Part shown: piece after piece, positions 14,589 to 25,784 of the stretch
Numbering within the stretch: the first letter of the stretch is position 1
How the letters are laid out: each line of letters begins with the position of its first letter
DNA from: Synechococcus sp. CBW1004
GTDB lineage: Bacteria; Cyanobacteriota; Cyanobacteriia; PCC-6307; Cyanobiaceae
Length of the DNA: 64,000 bases
Assembly (NCBI RefSeq): GCF_015840715.1
Contig: NZ_CP060397.1
Coordinates: forward strand, 434,001 to 498,000
Direction: 5' to 3'
Program-made: the position numbers and the translations under genes
The notes under the pieces: model-generated
Database searches by the model: none
Seen by the model: the letters and a program-made list of their open reading frames with translations, nothing else
Told to the model about the DNA's origin: nothing

Positions 14589-15824
14589 TCAGGGGTGTGG
14601 TTCAGCGCTCGGTGGGGGCTGCACCAGCTGATTGGCGATGCCGCGGCATCCTCCCGGCAGCGTCGCCCGGCTGCGGGTTCCGCTCCAGCTGGCCAGGTAG
14701 TAGTGCTGTTGAGGATCGAGTCGACGGATGCCTCGGAAGGAGGCATCGACCACGATGGCTCCGCTTCCGCCGCCGGTGACCAGATCCCTGGGCCGCTCGG
14801 GATGGATGGGTGTGGCCGTCTGGGCTCGGCCGAAAAACAGCAGGGTCCCGTCCAGGCAGCAGCGGTCGAGGATCGCCCCCGTGAGATCGGCTCCCGCCAG
14901 ATTGGCGTCGCTGAGGTCTGTCCCGCTGAAATCCACGCCACGGAGATCGGTTCCGTGCAGATCGACACCCCGCAGATCGCAGCGACTGAGATCCGTGCCT
15001 CGCAGCATGGAATGCAGTCGCACCACGGCGACACCGCTCTGCCAATCGAGTTCATAGCCGCCAAGCCCGTCGAGAATCGCGCGGCCAAGCCGGGCATCGC
15101 GTCGCAGAGGGCTCAGCAGGAGCGCATGCGAGAGAAAGCGCAGCACCCTGGCCTTGCCCTGGGCGTCGATGCTGCTGAGAACCGCGGCCAGCCGCCCCTC
15201 CGCCAGCATCCGCTCCAGGGGCCAATCCTCCAGCAGCCCTTCCTCATCGACGATCAGTTCACTGATGCCCTGGATCAGGTTGTCAATCGTCTGGGCCTGG
15301 GTGATCACGTTCTGCTGGCCGGTGAGACGTTGGTCCACCCGCACCTGCTGCCAGGCGATCAGCAGGGCCACCATCGCCACCAGGATCTGTCCGAATGCTC
15401 CGATGACCCCCTCGCCAATGGCCCCGATCGCTTCCCAGTTCCGTTCCTGCCAGAGGGACAGGTAGGGCTCCAGCCAACCCAGCTCCGCGGTGACGACGAC
15501 CCCGGCAAGCAGCAGGCCGGCGGTCGCCACGATCCGCAGCACGGTTGGGTCGTCCAGGCGGCGCTGCAGGTTGTTCAGCAGCGGTGGAAGGAGCACCAGC
15601 AGGGAGAGCGCCAGCAGAGCCAGTCCCGACCCCAGCAGCAGTGGGGTCCACTGCAGCAACTGCGCGGCCAGGGCCAGTCCGATCAGGCCGAGCAACTGCA
15701 CGCTGGTGGCGCGTGGTGAGCGTGCCCAGAGCGGCAGTGACCGCAACGGGCCAGGGGGCATCGCCAGCGGGACGATCGCTGCAACACCCTTGTCACCATC
15801 ACCGCTTCGGCTGTTGGGGGTCAT
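14589..15824 (-). CDS. Membrane-anchored pentapeptide-repeat protein
   Basis: A 411-residue protein. The first ~160 residues contain about four hydrophobic membrane segments, then a cytoplasmic helical linker, and residues about 280-345 form a short run of pentapeptide repeats (LRGTDL, RCDLRGVDLHGTDL, SDANLAGADLTGA), which fold as a right-handed beta-helix. Function is unknown. The ATG at 15824 lies a few bases after the stop of the antiporter gene, so the two are probably co-transcribed; a longer frame from 15869 would overlap it. A similar but frameshifted pentapeptide protein is found at 56.9 kb. Confidence 0.75.
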   Translation of the reverse strand: MTPNSRSGDGDKGVAAIVPLAMPPGPLRSLPLWARSPRATSVQLLGLIGLALAAQLLQWTPLLLGSGLALLALSLLVLLPPLLNNLQRRLDDPTVLRIVATAGLLLAGVVVTAELGWLEPYLSLWQERNWEAIGAIGEGVIGAFGQILVAMVALLIAWQQVRVDQRLTGQQNVITQAQTIDNLIQGISELIVDEEGLLEDWPLERMLAEGRLAAVLSSIDAQGKARVLRFLSHALLLSPLRRDARLGRAILDGLGGYELDWQSGVAVVRLHSMLRGTDLSRCDLRGVDLHGTDLRGVDFSGTDLSDANLAGADLTGAILDRCCLDGTLLFFGRAQTATPIHPERPRDLVTGGGSGAIVVDASFRGIRRLDPQQHYYLASWSGTRSRATLPGGCRGIANQLVQPPPSAEPHP

Positions 15825-15831
15825 CGGCAGG

Positions 15832-16938
15832 TCAGACGAGAGGCCCCGACTGGAGCGCGAATCCGGCACCCAGGATGATGTATGTCGCTACCAGCAACAC
15901 ACCTTCCAGCCAGTTGGACCGTCCGTCGAGGGTCACCAGATTGCTGACCACCACGGCGGTGATCACCGCGAGCAACTCGGCGACGCTCAGCCTCAGGGTC
16001 AGGGGATGGCCGAGCAGCGGTGAGAGCAGCACCAACAGGGGCACCACCAGCAGGGCCACCAGCAGGGTGGAGCCGAGTGCCACCGACACCGAGAGGTCCA
16101 CATTGTTGCGCCGGGCCAGAGAAATACAGGTGATGAATTCGGCGACACCACCGAGCAAGGGCAGCAGCACCACGCCGGTGAACACGGCGCTCAGGCCGAG
16201 GGACTGGGTGACGGGCTCCAGCACCCCCACGAACAGCTCCGACTCGTAGGCCAGCGCTGCGGTGGCGCTCATCAGAACCATCAGCCATGGCAACAGCCTG
16301 GGCTTGTGTTGTGCTTCGTCGCCTTCGTCCCAGTCGGCGTCCATCTCCGCTTCAGCGGCTTCGTAGAGGCTGCGGTGGGTTCCCAGAGAGAACAGCAGGG
16401 TGAGCCCATAGACCAGCAGCAGCAACCAGGCGACGAACTGGGAGAAGCCCTGCTCCGCGGCCTCGGAGACAGGCAGCTCGCCGGCCAGTCCAAGGTGATT
16501 GATGGTGGGAATCAGGATTGCCACCACTGCGAGGGTCATCAGGGAACCGTTGACGCGCGCCACGGTGGGCTGGAACTGCTGTTCCTGCCTGCCGATGCCA
16601 CCCACCAGAAAGGCAAGGCCCAGTGCCAGGAGCAGATTGGCGATCAGGGTCCCCGTGATGCTGGCCTTGACGATCTCCACCAGGCCCGCTTTCAGGGCAG
16701 TCAGGCCGATGATCAGTTCGCTGGCGTTGCCGAACACCGCCGTCAGCAGGGCACCCAGGGTCGGCCCCAGGGCGATGGCCAGTTCTTCCGTGGCGGTGCT
16801 CAACCAGATCGCCAGCGGCGCGATCGCGAGAGCGGAGCTGAGAAACAAGGCGCCCTGACCCCAGTGGAGCACTTCAGCCGCCACCGAGACAGGCACCAGC
16901 GCCAGCAGCGCGAGGGAGGCTTTGTTGCGAAGATTCAT
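15832..16938 (-). CDS. CaCA-family calcium/cation:proton antiporter
   Basis: A 368-residue protein with about eleven membrane segments and the duplicated alpha repeats of Cax antiporters: AVFGNASELIIGLTAL near residue 70, and LPLLGGVAEFITCISLARRNNVDLSVSVALGS near residue 280. The acidic residues of both repeats (Glu in GNASE and in GVAE) are present. An acidic loop with DADWDEGDEAQ (about 195-208) separates the two halves. It would export Ca2+ or a related cation in exchange for protons across the plasma membrane. Divergent from the sia operon. Confidence 0.85.
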   Translation of the reverse strand: MNLRNKASLALLALVPVSVAAEVLHWGQGALFLSSALAIAPLAIWLSTATEELAIALGPTLGALLTAVFGNASELIIGLTALKAGLVEIVKASITGTLIANLLLALGLAFLVGGIGRQEQQFQPTVARVNGSLMTLAVVAILIPTINHLGLAGELPVSEAAEQGFSQFVAWLLLLVYGLTLLFSLGTHRSLYEAAEAEMDADWDEGDEAQHKPRLLPWLMVLMSATAALAYESELFVGVLEPVTQSLGLSAVFTGVVLLPLLGGVAEFITCISLARRNNVDLSVSVALGSTLLVALLVVPLLVLLSPLLGHPLTLRLSVAELLAVITAVVVSNLVTLDGRSNWLEGVLLVATYIILGAGFALQSGPLV

Positions 16939-17144
16939 GACTGAACGTCACGGGCGAATGGCTGGCCAGGCAGGCGTCTTGTGTTCAATCTGGGTTCGTC
17001 CGTGCCGATGCAGGAGACCGGGATCCTTCTTGTCATGGTGCCACGTGTTCCAGTCCGTTTCCCTCACGCCACGGCTGCAGGCCCGCGAGACGAGGATGTT
17101 GCCTTTGTGCCGCAGTGCCTGCAGATCCACCCCCAGGGAGAATG

Positions 17145-18338
17145 ATGAACGCCCAGCGATGGAAGCTACGCAGATGGATCCAGGCGCTGCTGCGCCAGAG
17201 GGGGCAGGTGTCGATTCAGGCCACCTTCACCTTGATCACCCTGATCAATGGGGGGGTGCTGGCCTATCTCATCGTGGTGTCGGCTGCGAAGCTGCAGGAA
17301 GGGGATACAAGCGCTTCGGATTATCTGGCGCTGTTGCTCACGATTCTGCTGGCAGTGCTGGCGCTGCTCTCCTTTCGCATCATCGACACGCGTGTGATCC
17401 GGCCACTCGCTCTGATGGCGCGTCAGGCGAGACGCATCGAGTCGGGCGACAGTGAAGCCTTGCTGACGGTGCAACATGACGACGAGATGCACCAATTGGC
17501 CATGGCCTTCAACATGGTGCTGACTAACATGCGTTCTGCTTATAACGATCTCGATCGCTCCAATGAGCAGTTGCGCCATGCGAATAAGCAGATCGCCGAT
17601 TCAATTCGATACGCCGGCATTCTCCAGCGCTCGATTCTCCCCGATCATTTGTTGAGGAAGACCTTTGGAGAACGCCATTTCGTGCTTTGGGAACCCAAGG
17701 ATATTGTGGGTGGCGATTATTATCTGTTTCACAGTGACGGTGGTCGCTGCCTCACTGGAGTCGCCGATTGCGCAGGCCATGGTGTTCCCGGAGCCATGAT
17801 GACGATGATGGCGCGGGTGGGGGTGGACCGTGCAATCCAGGAGGTAGGCATCACCTCCCCGGCCGCTGTTCTGCATACGATCGACAGCTCGCTCCGCGAG
17901 ATCCTCAGTGATGACCAGGCGACCCGTTCGATCGCCACAAGCATGGATATGGGGCTGGTGCTTCTGGATTTCACGGCTCGCAGGCTGCGCTTTGCCGGTG
18001 CTCGTATCTCACTCTTCTGGAGCGACGGCATTGAGCTCAACAGCCTGGGCGGTGATCAGAGGGCCCTCTGCGACCGTCGCCGCGGCAGCTATCGTGATCA
18101 TGATCTGCCGCTCCTGTCCGGCTTCACTTACTATCTGACGACCGATGGATATCTTGATCAGTCAGGCGGGGAGGATGGTTTCGCCGTCGGACATGAGCGC
18201 TTCACCGGCTGGCTGCTGGAACATGCGCGCAAGCCGCTCTCTGATCAGCGGCAGGCTTTTGCGGAGTCGTTGGCTCAATTCCGTGGTGACTATCCTCAGA
18301 GGGACGACATCACAATCCTGTCATTTCGGTTTGACTGA
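17145..18338 (+). CDS. siaA: SiaA-like HAMP-PP2C (SpoIIE-type) phosphatase
   Basis: A 397-residue membrane protein: two transmembrane helices (about 25-47 and 63-83) joined by a loop of only ~15 residues, a HAMP linker (to ~135), a coiled coil, and a PP2C/SpoIIE phosphatase domain with the metal-binding aspartates in IVGGDYYLF, GVADCAGHGVPGAMM and QRDDITILSF. In Pseudomonas SiaA dephosphorylates SiaC to switch on the SiaD diguanylate cyclase. Here the large periplasmic sensor of the Pseudomonas protein is missing. ATG at 17145 follows GGGAG; an ATG three bases earlier is also possible. First gene of a four-gene operon. Confidence 0.85.
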   Translation: MNAQRWKLRRWIQALLRQRGQVSIQATFTLITLINGGVLAYLIVVSAAKLQEGDTSASDYLALLLTILLAVLALLSFRIIDTRVIRPLALMARQARRIESGDSEALLTVQHDDEMHQLAMAFNMVLTNMRSAYNDLDRSNEQLRHANKQIADSIRYAGILQRSILPDHLLRKTFGERHFVLWEPKDIVGGDYYLFHSDGGRCLTGVADCAGHGVPGAMMTMMARVGVDRAIQEVGITSPAAVLHTIDSSLREILSDDQATRSIATSMDMGLVLLDFTARRLRFAGARISLFWSDGIELNSLGGDQRALCDRRRGSYRDHDLPLLSGFTYYLTTDGYLDQSGGEDGFAVGHERFTGWLLEHARKPLSDQRQAFAESLAQFRGDYPQRDDITILSFRFD

Positions 18339-18371
18339 TTCTTTTGCTTTCTTCTTTTGCTTTCATCTGAC

Positions 18372-18920
18372 GTGAACTCAGCATCGGACAGCCTCGCCTC
18401 CCTGCGTGACTTCTTCAGCGGCCAGCGCATTCTCATCTGTTTCAATGGGCCAATTTCACGCACTCTGATCGGCGAGATCGGTATTGCCCTCAAGGATCAC
18501 ATTTCGTCGACACAGGTCCACCAGTCGGCGGCGATGGACGTGTTCAGCGTTTATATTGAGATGAGCCAGAACATCCGTCATTATGCCAGCAGGATGGGAT
18601 ACGATGATCTCTCCGCGGCCGCCACTGTCGTGATCGCTGAAACAGATGGTGGGCATTACACCGTTTCGGCCGGCAACCTTGTGGAGCGCCAGGATGGTGA
18701 AGTCTTGCTGAAGAAGATTCGCGAACTCTCCCTGCTTGACAAGATTGAGCTCAAAGCACTTTACAAGCAGCAGCTGCGACTTCCTCGCGAGGCTGGTCAG
18801 CCCAGTGGAGCTGGACTTGGGCTGATCGAAATGGCCCGCAAGTCCAGCGCACCTCTGCAAGCTACATTGGATGAGGGCCCTGAGGGCAAGGTCTTCTTCA
18901 GTCTGCGTGCGGTGATCTGA
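18372..18920 (+). CDS. siaB: SiaB-type (DUF6272) protein kinase
   Basis: A 182-residue GHKL-like kinase of the SiaB family: ILICFNGPISRTLIGEI at the N-terminus, VYIEMSQNIRHYASRMG (the N-box-like helix), and GAGLGLIEMARKSS near the C-terminus (the ATP-lid region). It would phosphorylate SiaC and so keep the diguanylate cyclase off. The frame is open from a TTG at 18357; the GTG at 18372 is preferred, leaving 33 bases after siaA. It is followed six bases later by siaC. Confidence 0.85.
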   Translation: MNSASDSLASLRDFFSGQRILICFNGPISRTLIGEIGIALKDHISSTQVHQSAAMDVFSVYIEMSQNIRHYASRMGYDDLSAAATVVIAETDGGHYTVSAGNLVERQDGEVLLKKIRELSLLDKIELKALYKQQLRLPREAGQPSGAGLGLIEMARKSSAPLQATLDEGPEGKVFFSLRAVI

Positions 18921-18926
18921 AAACCA

Positions 18927-19328
18927 ATGGCCAGCAGCGACGCCTACGATCTGACCCTGGAGGCCACGCAGTTCAGCCCCAGTGTCAGCACGGACTGGGA
19001 ACAGGGATGCTTGCGCATGAGCGGCGAATCTTATCCTGAAAACACGTACGAGTTTTTTGCGCAGGTCATTGCGTGGACGGAGCGCTTTCTCAATGCCACT
19101 GCTGATCCGCTGACCCTTGAGCTGCATTTGAGTTATCTCAACACCAGCAGCATTCGTGCCATGATTGATATTTTCGATCTCCTGCAGGATGCCAGCAGCG
19201 AAGGGAAAGAAGTCAGTGTTCGCTGGCTGTATGACAACCGTAATCCACGCGCTTCCGAGTTGGGGGAAGAATTCAAAGAAGATTATACTTTCCCCTTCGA
19301 TATAGTGGCTCTCGACGTCCCGTCCTGA
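18927..19328 (+). CDS. siaC: SiaC-type (DUF1987) phosphoprotein switch
   Basis: A 133-residue protein with the compact DUF1987 fold. The phosphorylation site region HLSYLNTSSIRAMIDIFDLL is intact (Thr in NTSS, corresponding to Thr68 of Pseudomonas SiaC), as are GESYPENTYEFF and the C-terminal WLYDNRNPRASELGEEF. The unphosphorylated form binds and activates SiaD. Genes are tightly spaced: 6 bases from siaB and 3 to siaD. Confidence 0.88.
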   Translation: MASSDAYDLTLEATQFSPSVSTDWEQGCLRMSGESYPENTYEFFAQVIAWTERFLNATADPLTLELHLSYLNTSSIRAMIDIFDLLQDASSEGKEVSVRWLYDNRNPRASELGEEFKEDYTFPFDIVALDVPS

Positions 19329-19331
19329 ACT

Positions 19332-20210
19332 GTGACTCTTCCTCGCAATCTTGATGACGCGCTGGAAGCGCAGATTCTGGAACTTCTCGCCGACGAGAAG
19401 TATCAGGGGCATCCGTGCCGGCTTGCCTTGCAAGATCTTTGGGAAGCCATGAATTCCCAGTTGGACAGACTGGAGCGCATCACGGAGCTCTCTGATCGCT
19501 ATCAGAAGGCTGCGCGTGAGAACACGCTGCATCTCGCCAAGCGCTACGACCGTCAGATCCGGCTGCTGGAGCGTGTGTTGCGCATCTCGGATCGCTATCA
19601 GTCGATGCTCAAGGATCTGAATGTGGCATTGCGAGAAGCTTCAACCCATGATCTTCTGACTGGCATCGCCAATCGTCGGCTGATGATGGACTGCTGCAGG
19701 CAGGCTGATCTGCAATTTGCCAAGCAGGGCATTCCTTACTCAATGGTCGTGATTGATGCTGATCACTTCAAATTGATTAATGATACCTATGGTCACGACT
19801 TTGGTGACCGCATGTTGGTTGAGCTCGCCAGGGTCTTCCGCGAGAATCTTCGAAGTGCCGATGTCTGTTCGCGTTGGGGTGGCGAAGAATTCCTTGGTCT
19901 GATGAACCAAGCAAGCCTTACTGAGGCAGAACGAATCGTTGAACGTCTGTTGGAATCTGTGCGTTCCTCGAGGATTCCCTATGAACAGGAGATGGTCACG
20001 TTGACCGTCAGCATGGGAGTGGCCGAGCACGAGGAAGGTGAAACCTATGCGGACACCTTCCGTCGTGCTGATGAGGCTCTCTTTGTGGCCAAGCGGCGCG
20101 GGCGCAACTGCTACGTCGTCGCCCCGCCTTCCGGTGCGGCCAGTGGCAGCAGGCACTTATCCGAATCGCAACCGGCTGGGCCTGCCTCCAGCAGTTCGCC
20201 GCCGTCATAA
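19332..20210 (+). CDS. siaD: SiaD-type GGDEF diguanylate cyclase
   Basis: A 292-residue cytoplasmic protein. The N-terminal ~115 residues are a long coiled coil with the SiaD stalk pattern (ELSDRYQKAARENTLHLAKRYD). A GGDEF domain follows with an active GGEEF in SRWGGEEF and an RxxD inhibitory site (RSAD) five residues before the signature, so product feedback is expected. It synthesises c-di-GMP when bound by unphosphorylated SiaC. GTG start at 19332. The Ser/Pro-rich last ~33 residues are encoded antisense to the 3' end of nrdJ (100-bp convergent overlap). Confidence 0.88.
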   Translation: MTLPRNLDDALEAQILELLADEKYQGHPCRLALQDLWEAMNSQLDRLERITELSDRYQKAARENTLHLAKRYDRQIRLLERVLRISDRYQSMLKDLNVALREASTHDLLTGIANRRLMMDCCRQADLQFAKQGIPYSMVVIDADHFKLINDTYGHDFGDRMLVELARVFRENLRSADVCSRWGGEEFLGLMNQASLTEAERIVERLLESVRSSRIPYEQEMVTLTVSMGVAEHEEGETYADTFRRADEALFVAKRRGRNCYVVAPPSGAASGSRHLSESQPAGPASSSSPPS

Positions 20211-22498
20211 CGAGCCAGCGCCTCGAAGAAATTCTCCTGCTGGCGGCGCTTGATCACCTCAGCCTGAAGGTGCTCATAGGTGGCATGATCGATCGGCTCA
20301 AAGGGCAGCCGTGGGAACGTGGCGTTGGCATCGAATCGTGCGAGCAGGGCGGCTGAGATATAGCCTTCATCGCATTCGATGGCGCGATGAATCGCATCCG
20401 CCAAGCCTTCAATCTCATGGTCACGGAATTCAACCGTAGCTGATGTGTTGTGGGCGGTGTAATGCTTCTGCACCTGCATGTAGAAATCGAACTGAGCCAG
20501 CGATGAAAAATGATTGATTTCCACGCGGTCGGCTCCAGGCAGATTGGCCCAGCTCACCTCCGTGGGGATCTCCACAAGCCACTCACTGCAGCGGGGATCA
20601 AACGGGTCATCCAGCAGGCGCCCTTGCTCATCCTTATCCGACTGGGAGGGCACGATCGTGTAGCCGTAATCCAGGCAGGCCAGGGCAACTGGATCATTCT
20701 TGCGGAAGGTGATCCGTCGGATGAATCGCTGTGCCTTGGGCGGATGCCAGCCTGGAGAGGCTCCGGTGAGCAGGCTCTTGGTGCCTGCGGGCTGGACGGT
20801 GGTACAGCGATTCGGGCGGTGCAGGCCATGGCGATCGCAGTAGTCCCAGACCGCTTCATGGACGATCTGTTTCCAGCGGCTCAGATAACGGGCCTCTCCC
20901 TCACGAAAGGCGCGTCCCTCTTCGCTGTCGGGACGGCCCGCCTCCCACCATTGCAGCCAGGGCGTCCCGAAGGCATGCACGAAGAAGTCGAACAAGCCGG
21001 TGAAGCTCACCCCGACGATCGGATCCCAGTCACGGCTCTGGCGGTAACGCTGCACCTCGAACCGATGGTTCAGGAGACAGGCCACTGACAGCGCCGCGGC
21101 CCGGAAGGCGTCTTCCTGGTCACGCTCATCGTGGGGATCGATGCGGTTGAGATGAACTTCGGCGAGGTTGCAGTGGAAATCGGCGCCGATGATCTCGCCG
21201 CAGGGATTGAGTCCGTAGCGGCCGAGGCGATGCTCAAGCTCAGGCGCCTTCATCCCTGGCTTCAGCCGCATCAGCCACTCGCCGGCCTGTTCACGTCCCT
21301 GACCGCAGTAGACATGGATGAAGCTCTGGCGCAGTTCTGCTGTGCTCAGCAGATCGGCGTTGGCGCGCGCCAGGGCTTCCGGGGCGAACTGGATCGCGCC
21401 TTCACCGGAATGGAACTGTTTGGTGACCGCCTCCAGCACCACCTGACGTGACGGACGCACGTGATAGACGCGGGTGTGATTCGCCATCCGCAGCGAATCA
21501 CGTTCTGGATCGATGCGCCAGTTACCCTCGTCGTCCTGTTGCCACAGGTTGTCCTTGGCCACGGCGGCGGCGCTGTCGTCGGCATCGAACTGGCGCATGC
21601 CGGCGCTGCGGCGGATGTTGCCGGCCACGATGGTGACCGCTGCTTCATCGATCAGCAGGCAGCACTCCACCGAGGTGAGCTGACGGCCCTGAGCCTTCGC
21701 CAGGATCTGGGCAACGCGACCATAGAGATCGCGGAGCTTGACGGGGTTGGCCACACCTCCGAAGCCGCGGAGCTTCTCGCCGACGGGGCGCACGTCGCCG
21801 AGATCGACCAGGACCTCGACGGTCCCGTTGAAGCGGCTGTCGCTGCAGAGCTCGAGAAGCAGCCGGTAGCTCTCGACCCAGCCCTGGCGGGTGTCGCCCA
21901 CCTTGATGGAGACGCGCTGTCCCTCGATCGTGTGACTCGTGATCTGCTGGCGCTCACCTGGCGGCGTGAGACCGATGTCCTGCACGATCGTCACCTGCAG
22001 CTGGTTGCGCACCACCGGCAGCCGGGAGATCAGATGCGGCTCGATGATGGCGCCGGTGCCGCAGCCCATCATCGCCAGATCCATCATCAGGGCGAAGGCT
22101 TCCCAGTCCACCAGATTGGTGGAGGTGCAGTTGTAGGCACCGGAGAAATTCTGAGGATTCTCGATCCAGTCGGTGCCTCCGATCCAGAGCCAGCGGCCGG
22201 AGGGGAGAGCCTTCTGCTGCATGTGCATGCGCCGCAGCAGTTCCACTTCCGAGGTGGTCAGATCACCGAGTTTGCGCAGCCCCGCCAGGCTGCGTTCGCA
22301 GACCTCCTGCCAGCTCTCTCGACCTTGGGCCGACCGTCTGCTGTAGGTCCTGTAGAAGACGGGGTTGGCCGCTGGTGCCGAGGCAGGGAAATCAACGGCG
22401 TTCTGCGGGGCAGCTCCAGCTGAAGGCAGAGCCTCTGTGGGCTGCTGCGTGGCCGCGAGCGACGGGTCTGCAGCGGTACGGGAGGGAGTCAGGGTCAC
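20111..22498 (-). CDS. nrdJ: Adenosylcobalamin-dependent (class II) ribonucleoside-triphosphate reductase
   Basis: A protein of about 795 residues, the monomeric class II reductase common in marine and freshwater picocyanobacteria. It has NCTSTNLVDWEAFALMMDLAMMGCGTG in the N-terminal half, the active-site loop NPCGEI (with the Cys that carries the thiyl radical), TTVQPAGTKSLLTG in the nucleotide-binding core and a C-terminal CDSDKC cysteine pair for re-reduction. It makes dNTPs and needs B12. The GTG at 22498 gives an N-terminus beginning MTLTPS as in homologues; an ATG at 22528 is an alternative. Confidence 0.93.
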   Translation of the reverse strand: MTLTPSRTAADPSLAATQQPTEALPSAGAAPQNAVDFPASAPAANPVFYRTYSRRSAQGRESWQEVCERSLAGLRKLGDLTTSEVELLRRMHMQQKALPSGRWLWIGGTDWIENPQNFSGAYNCTSTNLVDWEAFALMMDLAMMGCGTGAIIEPHLISRLPVVRNQLQVTIVQDIGLTPPGERQQITSHTIEGQRVSIKVGDTRQGWVESYRLLLELCSDSRFNGTVEVLVDLGDVRPVGEKLRGFGGVANPVKLRDLYGRVAQILAKAQGRQLTSVECCLLIDEAAVTIVAGNIRRSAGMRQFDADDSAAAVAKDNLWQQDDEGNWRIDPERDSLRMANHTRVYHVRPSRQVVLEAVTKQFHSGEGAIQFAPEALARANADLLSTAELRQSFIHVYCGQGREQAGEWLMRLKPGMKAPELEHRLGRYGLNPCGEIIGADFHCNLAEVHLNRIDPHDERDQEDAFRAAALSVACLLNHRFEVQRYRQSRDWDPIVGVSFTGLFDFFVHAFGTPWLQWWEAGRPDSEEGRAFREGEARYLSRWKQIVHEAVWDYCDRHGLHRPNRCTTVQPAGTKSLLTGASPGWHPPKAQRFIRRITFRKNDPVALACLDYGYTIVPSQSDKDEQGRLLDDPFDPRCSEWLVEIPTEVSWANLPGADRVEINHFSSLAQFDFYMQVQKHYTAHNTSATVEFRDHEIEGLADAIHRAIECDEGYISAALLARFDANATFPRLPFEPIDHATYEHLQAEVIKRRQQENFFEALARYDGGELLEAGPAGCDSDKCLLPLAAPEGGATT

Positions 22499-22703
22499 GT
22501 TCAGCTCACAGCGCGTGACGAGAACCATAAACGCCACAGGTAGGGGCTGCAAGACGCCATGACCACCAGTGACGGGGGCAGGCAGCTGGTGGGGGCACCA
22601 GAACGGCCGCTGCCGGCGACCCCCGAGGCAGGCGGGGGACCTGGCCTCGCCTCGCTCCGCCGGGCTCCGCACGATGCTGTCAGGCGTGTCCCGCTCCGCT
22701 CCG

Positions 22704-23399
22704 ATGCAACGCCGTCCCGAACCGGAACTGATGGACGAAGCGCAGCAGGCGCTCGCCTATGCCGAAGCGGACTTCTCGCGCACCGATCAGGCCCTGGTGG
22801 AGGCCATCCTGCAGCGGCTCCAGGTCAGTTCCCTGTCCGTGAAGAATGTGGTGGATCTGGGCTGCGGGCCCGGAAACATCAGCTTTCGTCTGGCCGAAGC
22901 CCTGCCATCGCGGCCTCTGCTGGCGATCGACGGCGCCGCCGCGATGCTGGCGCCCGCCCTGCGGCGTCAGCAGGCCGAGCCCGGTCGCTGGCCTGGGCTG
23001 CGCTTTCTGCAGGCCTGCCTGCCGCTGGAGGACGGGGTGCTGTCGGGCCTGCCCTTGCCGTTTCAGCCCCCGTTTCAGCTGCTGATCAGCAACAGCTTGT
23101 TGCACCATCTGCATCAGCCGGAGGTGCTCTGGAGGGCTGTGCGGGAGCTGGGAGCCCCCGGCAGCCTTGTGGTGGTGCGTGATCTGCGTCGACCCGACAG
23201 TCCCGCGGCGCTGGAGGCTCTCGTCGCCCGTCATGTCAGTGCCGCTCCGGCCGTGCTGCAGCGGGATTACCGCGCTTCGCTGCAGGCTGCCTTCCGGCCG
23301 GACGAGGTGGAGGAGCAACTGCGACAGGCCGGCCTGAGCTGCCTGCGCGTGCAGGCGGTAGAGGATCGCTATCTGGATGTAAGCGGTCAGCTCGACTGA
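22704..23399 (+). CDS. Class I SAM-dependent methyltransferase
   Basis: A 231-residue methyltransferase: motif [20 protein letters not shown] (about residues 48-66), the acidic SAM-binding residue in [10 protein letters not shown], and [28 protein letters not shown] as the post-motif region typical of methyltransferase domains 11/25. The substrate is unknown. The frame is open from 22569, but the ATG at 22704 gives the expected N-terminus ([20 protein letters not shown]). Divergent from nrdJ; prfC follows 53 bases later. Confidence 0.8.
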   Translation: MQRRPEPELMDEAQQALAYAEADFSRTDQALVEAILQRLQVSSLSVKNVVDLGCGPGNISFRLAEALPSRPLLAIDGAAAMLAPALRRQQAEPGRWPGLRFLQACLPLEDGVLSGLPLPFQPPFQLLISNSLLHHLHQPEVLWRAVRELGAPGSLVVVRDLRRPDSPAALEALVARHVSAAPAVLQRDYRASLQAAFRPDEVEEQLRQAGLSCLRVQAVEDRYLDVSGQLD

Positions 23400-23452
23400 G
23401 CTGTCACCATCTCTGCCAGCAGCCTGATCGGGCCGGCTGGCAGGCTGGGTCC

Positions 23453-25147
<1,695 letters not shown>

Positions 25148-25497
25148 ACAACCGGCGCGGGCTTGCCTTGCTGAACCATGGCGGACGCCGTCGGGGCTGA
25201 CGTTCCAGAGGGCTACTGGCTGTGGCCCCATGGCCCTGCCTCGGCGACCTGCCCTGATCGGCGGAGCAACGCAGCGCAGGGAGCAGATCCGTGATCATGG
25301 GACGCCACCTGTCCTCGCACCCGGTTCGCTGCCAGCACGGCAGGAGTCGTGCGAGTCCCTGCTGCGGCTGCCTCCAGCAGCGGCCGGGGAGTCCCACCAC
25401 CGCGTCACTGGTCAGCGCCTTGCCGGGGTCGCGGTCTCACGCTGGCTGGCTGACGGCGCCACAATGAGAGCAACATTTCGTCACGCCGCAGGCTTCG
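25148..25497. other. 350-bp intergenic region, nothing recognised
   Basis: The space between prfC and the next small gene is GC-rich. No frame with protein character, RNA gene or clear terminator was recognised. Confidence 0.5.
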
Positions 25498-25761
25498 ATG
25501 GCCGTGATGCCCCATGCCCCCAGTCCGACCCCGCTCTGGCTGGTGCGCCCCCGTAGTGATGGCGGCTGTGATTACGTCCGCTTTCTGTCCTCCGCCGGCA
25601 GTGACGACACCGCCGAGGTGGAAGTGCGGGAAGGCAGCCACCTGCCGCCCCAGATGCCGCTTCTCAAGCGACGGCTGCGCCTCCCCGCAGCTGAGGCCGA
25701 GGCCTGCCGGCGGCATCTGCAGCAGGAAGGTGGATATCGCCGCAGCGAGCCCCTTTTCTGA
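25498..25761 (+). CDS. Small conserved-looking cyanobacterial protein
   Basis: An 87-residue protein, basic in the second half. It has TPLWLVRPRSDGGCDYVRFLSS near the N-terminus, and LLKRRLRLPAAEAEACRRHLQQEGG then RRSEPLF at the C-terminus, the style of short single-domain proteins of picocyanobacteria. No function is known. A start at the internal ATG (25507) is equally possible. Its stop lies 23 bases before the CPP1-like gene on the same strand, so the two may be co-transcribed. Confidence 0.6.
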   Translation: MAVMPHAPSPTPLWLVRPRSDGGCDYVRFLSSAGSDDTAEVEVREGSHLPPQMPLLKRRLRLPAAEAEACRRHLQQEGGYRRSEPLF

Positions 25762-25784
25762 GGGAAGCTCGGTACGCTCGGCAC

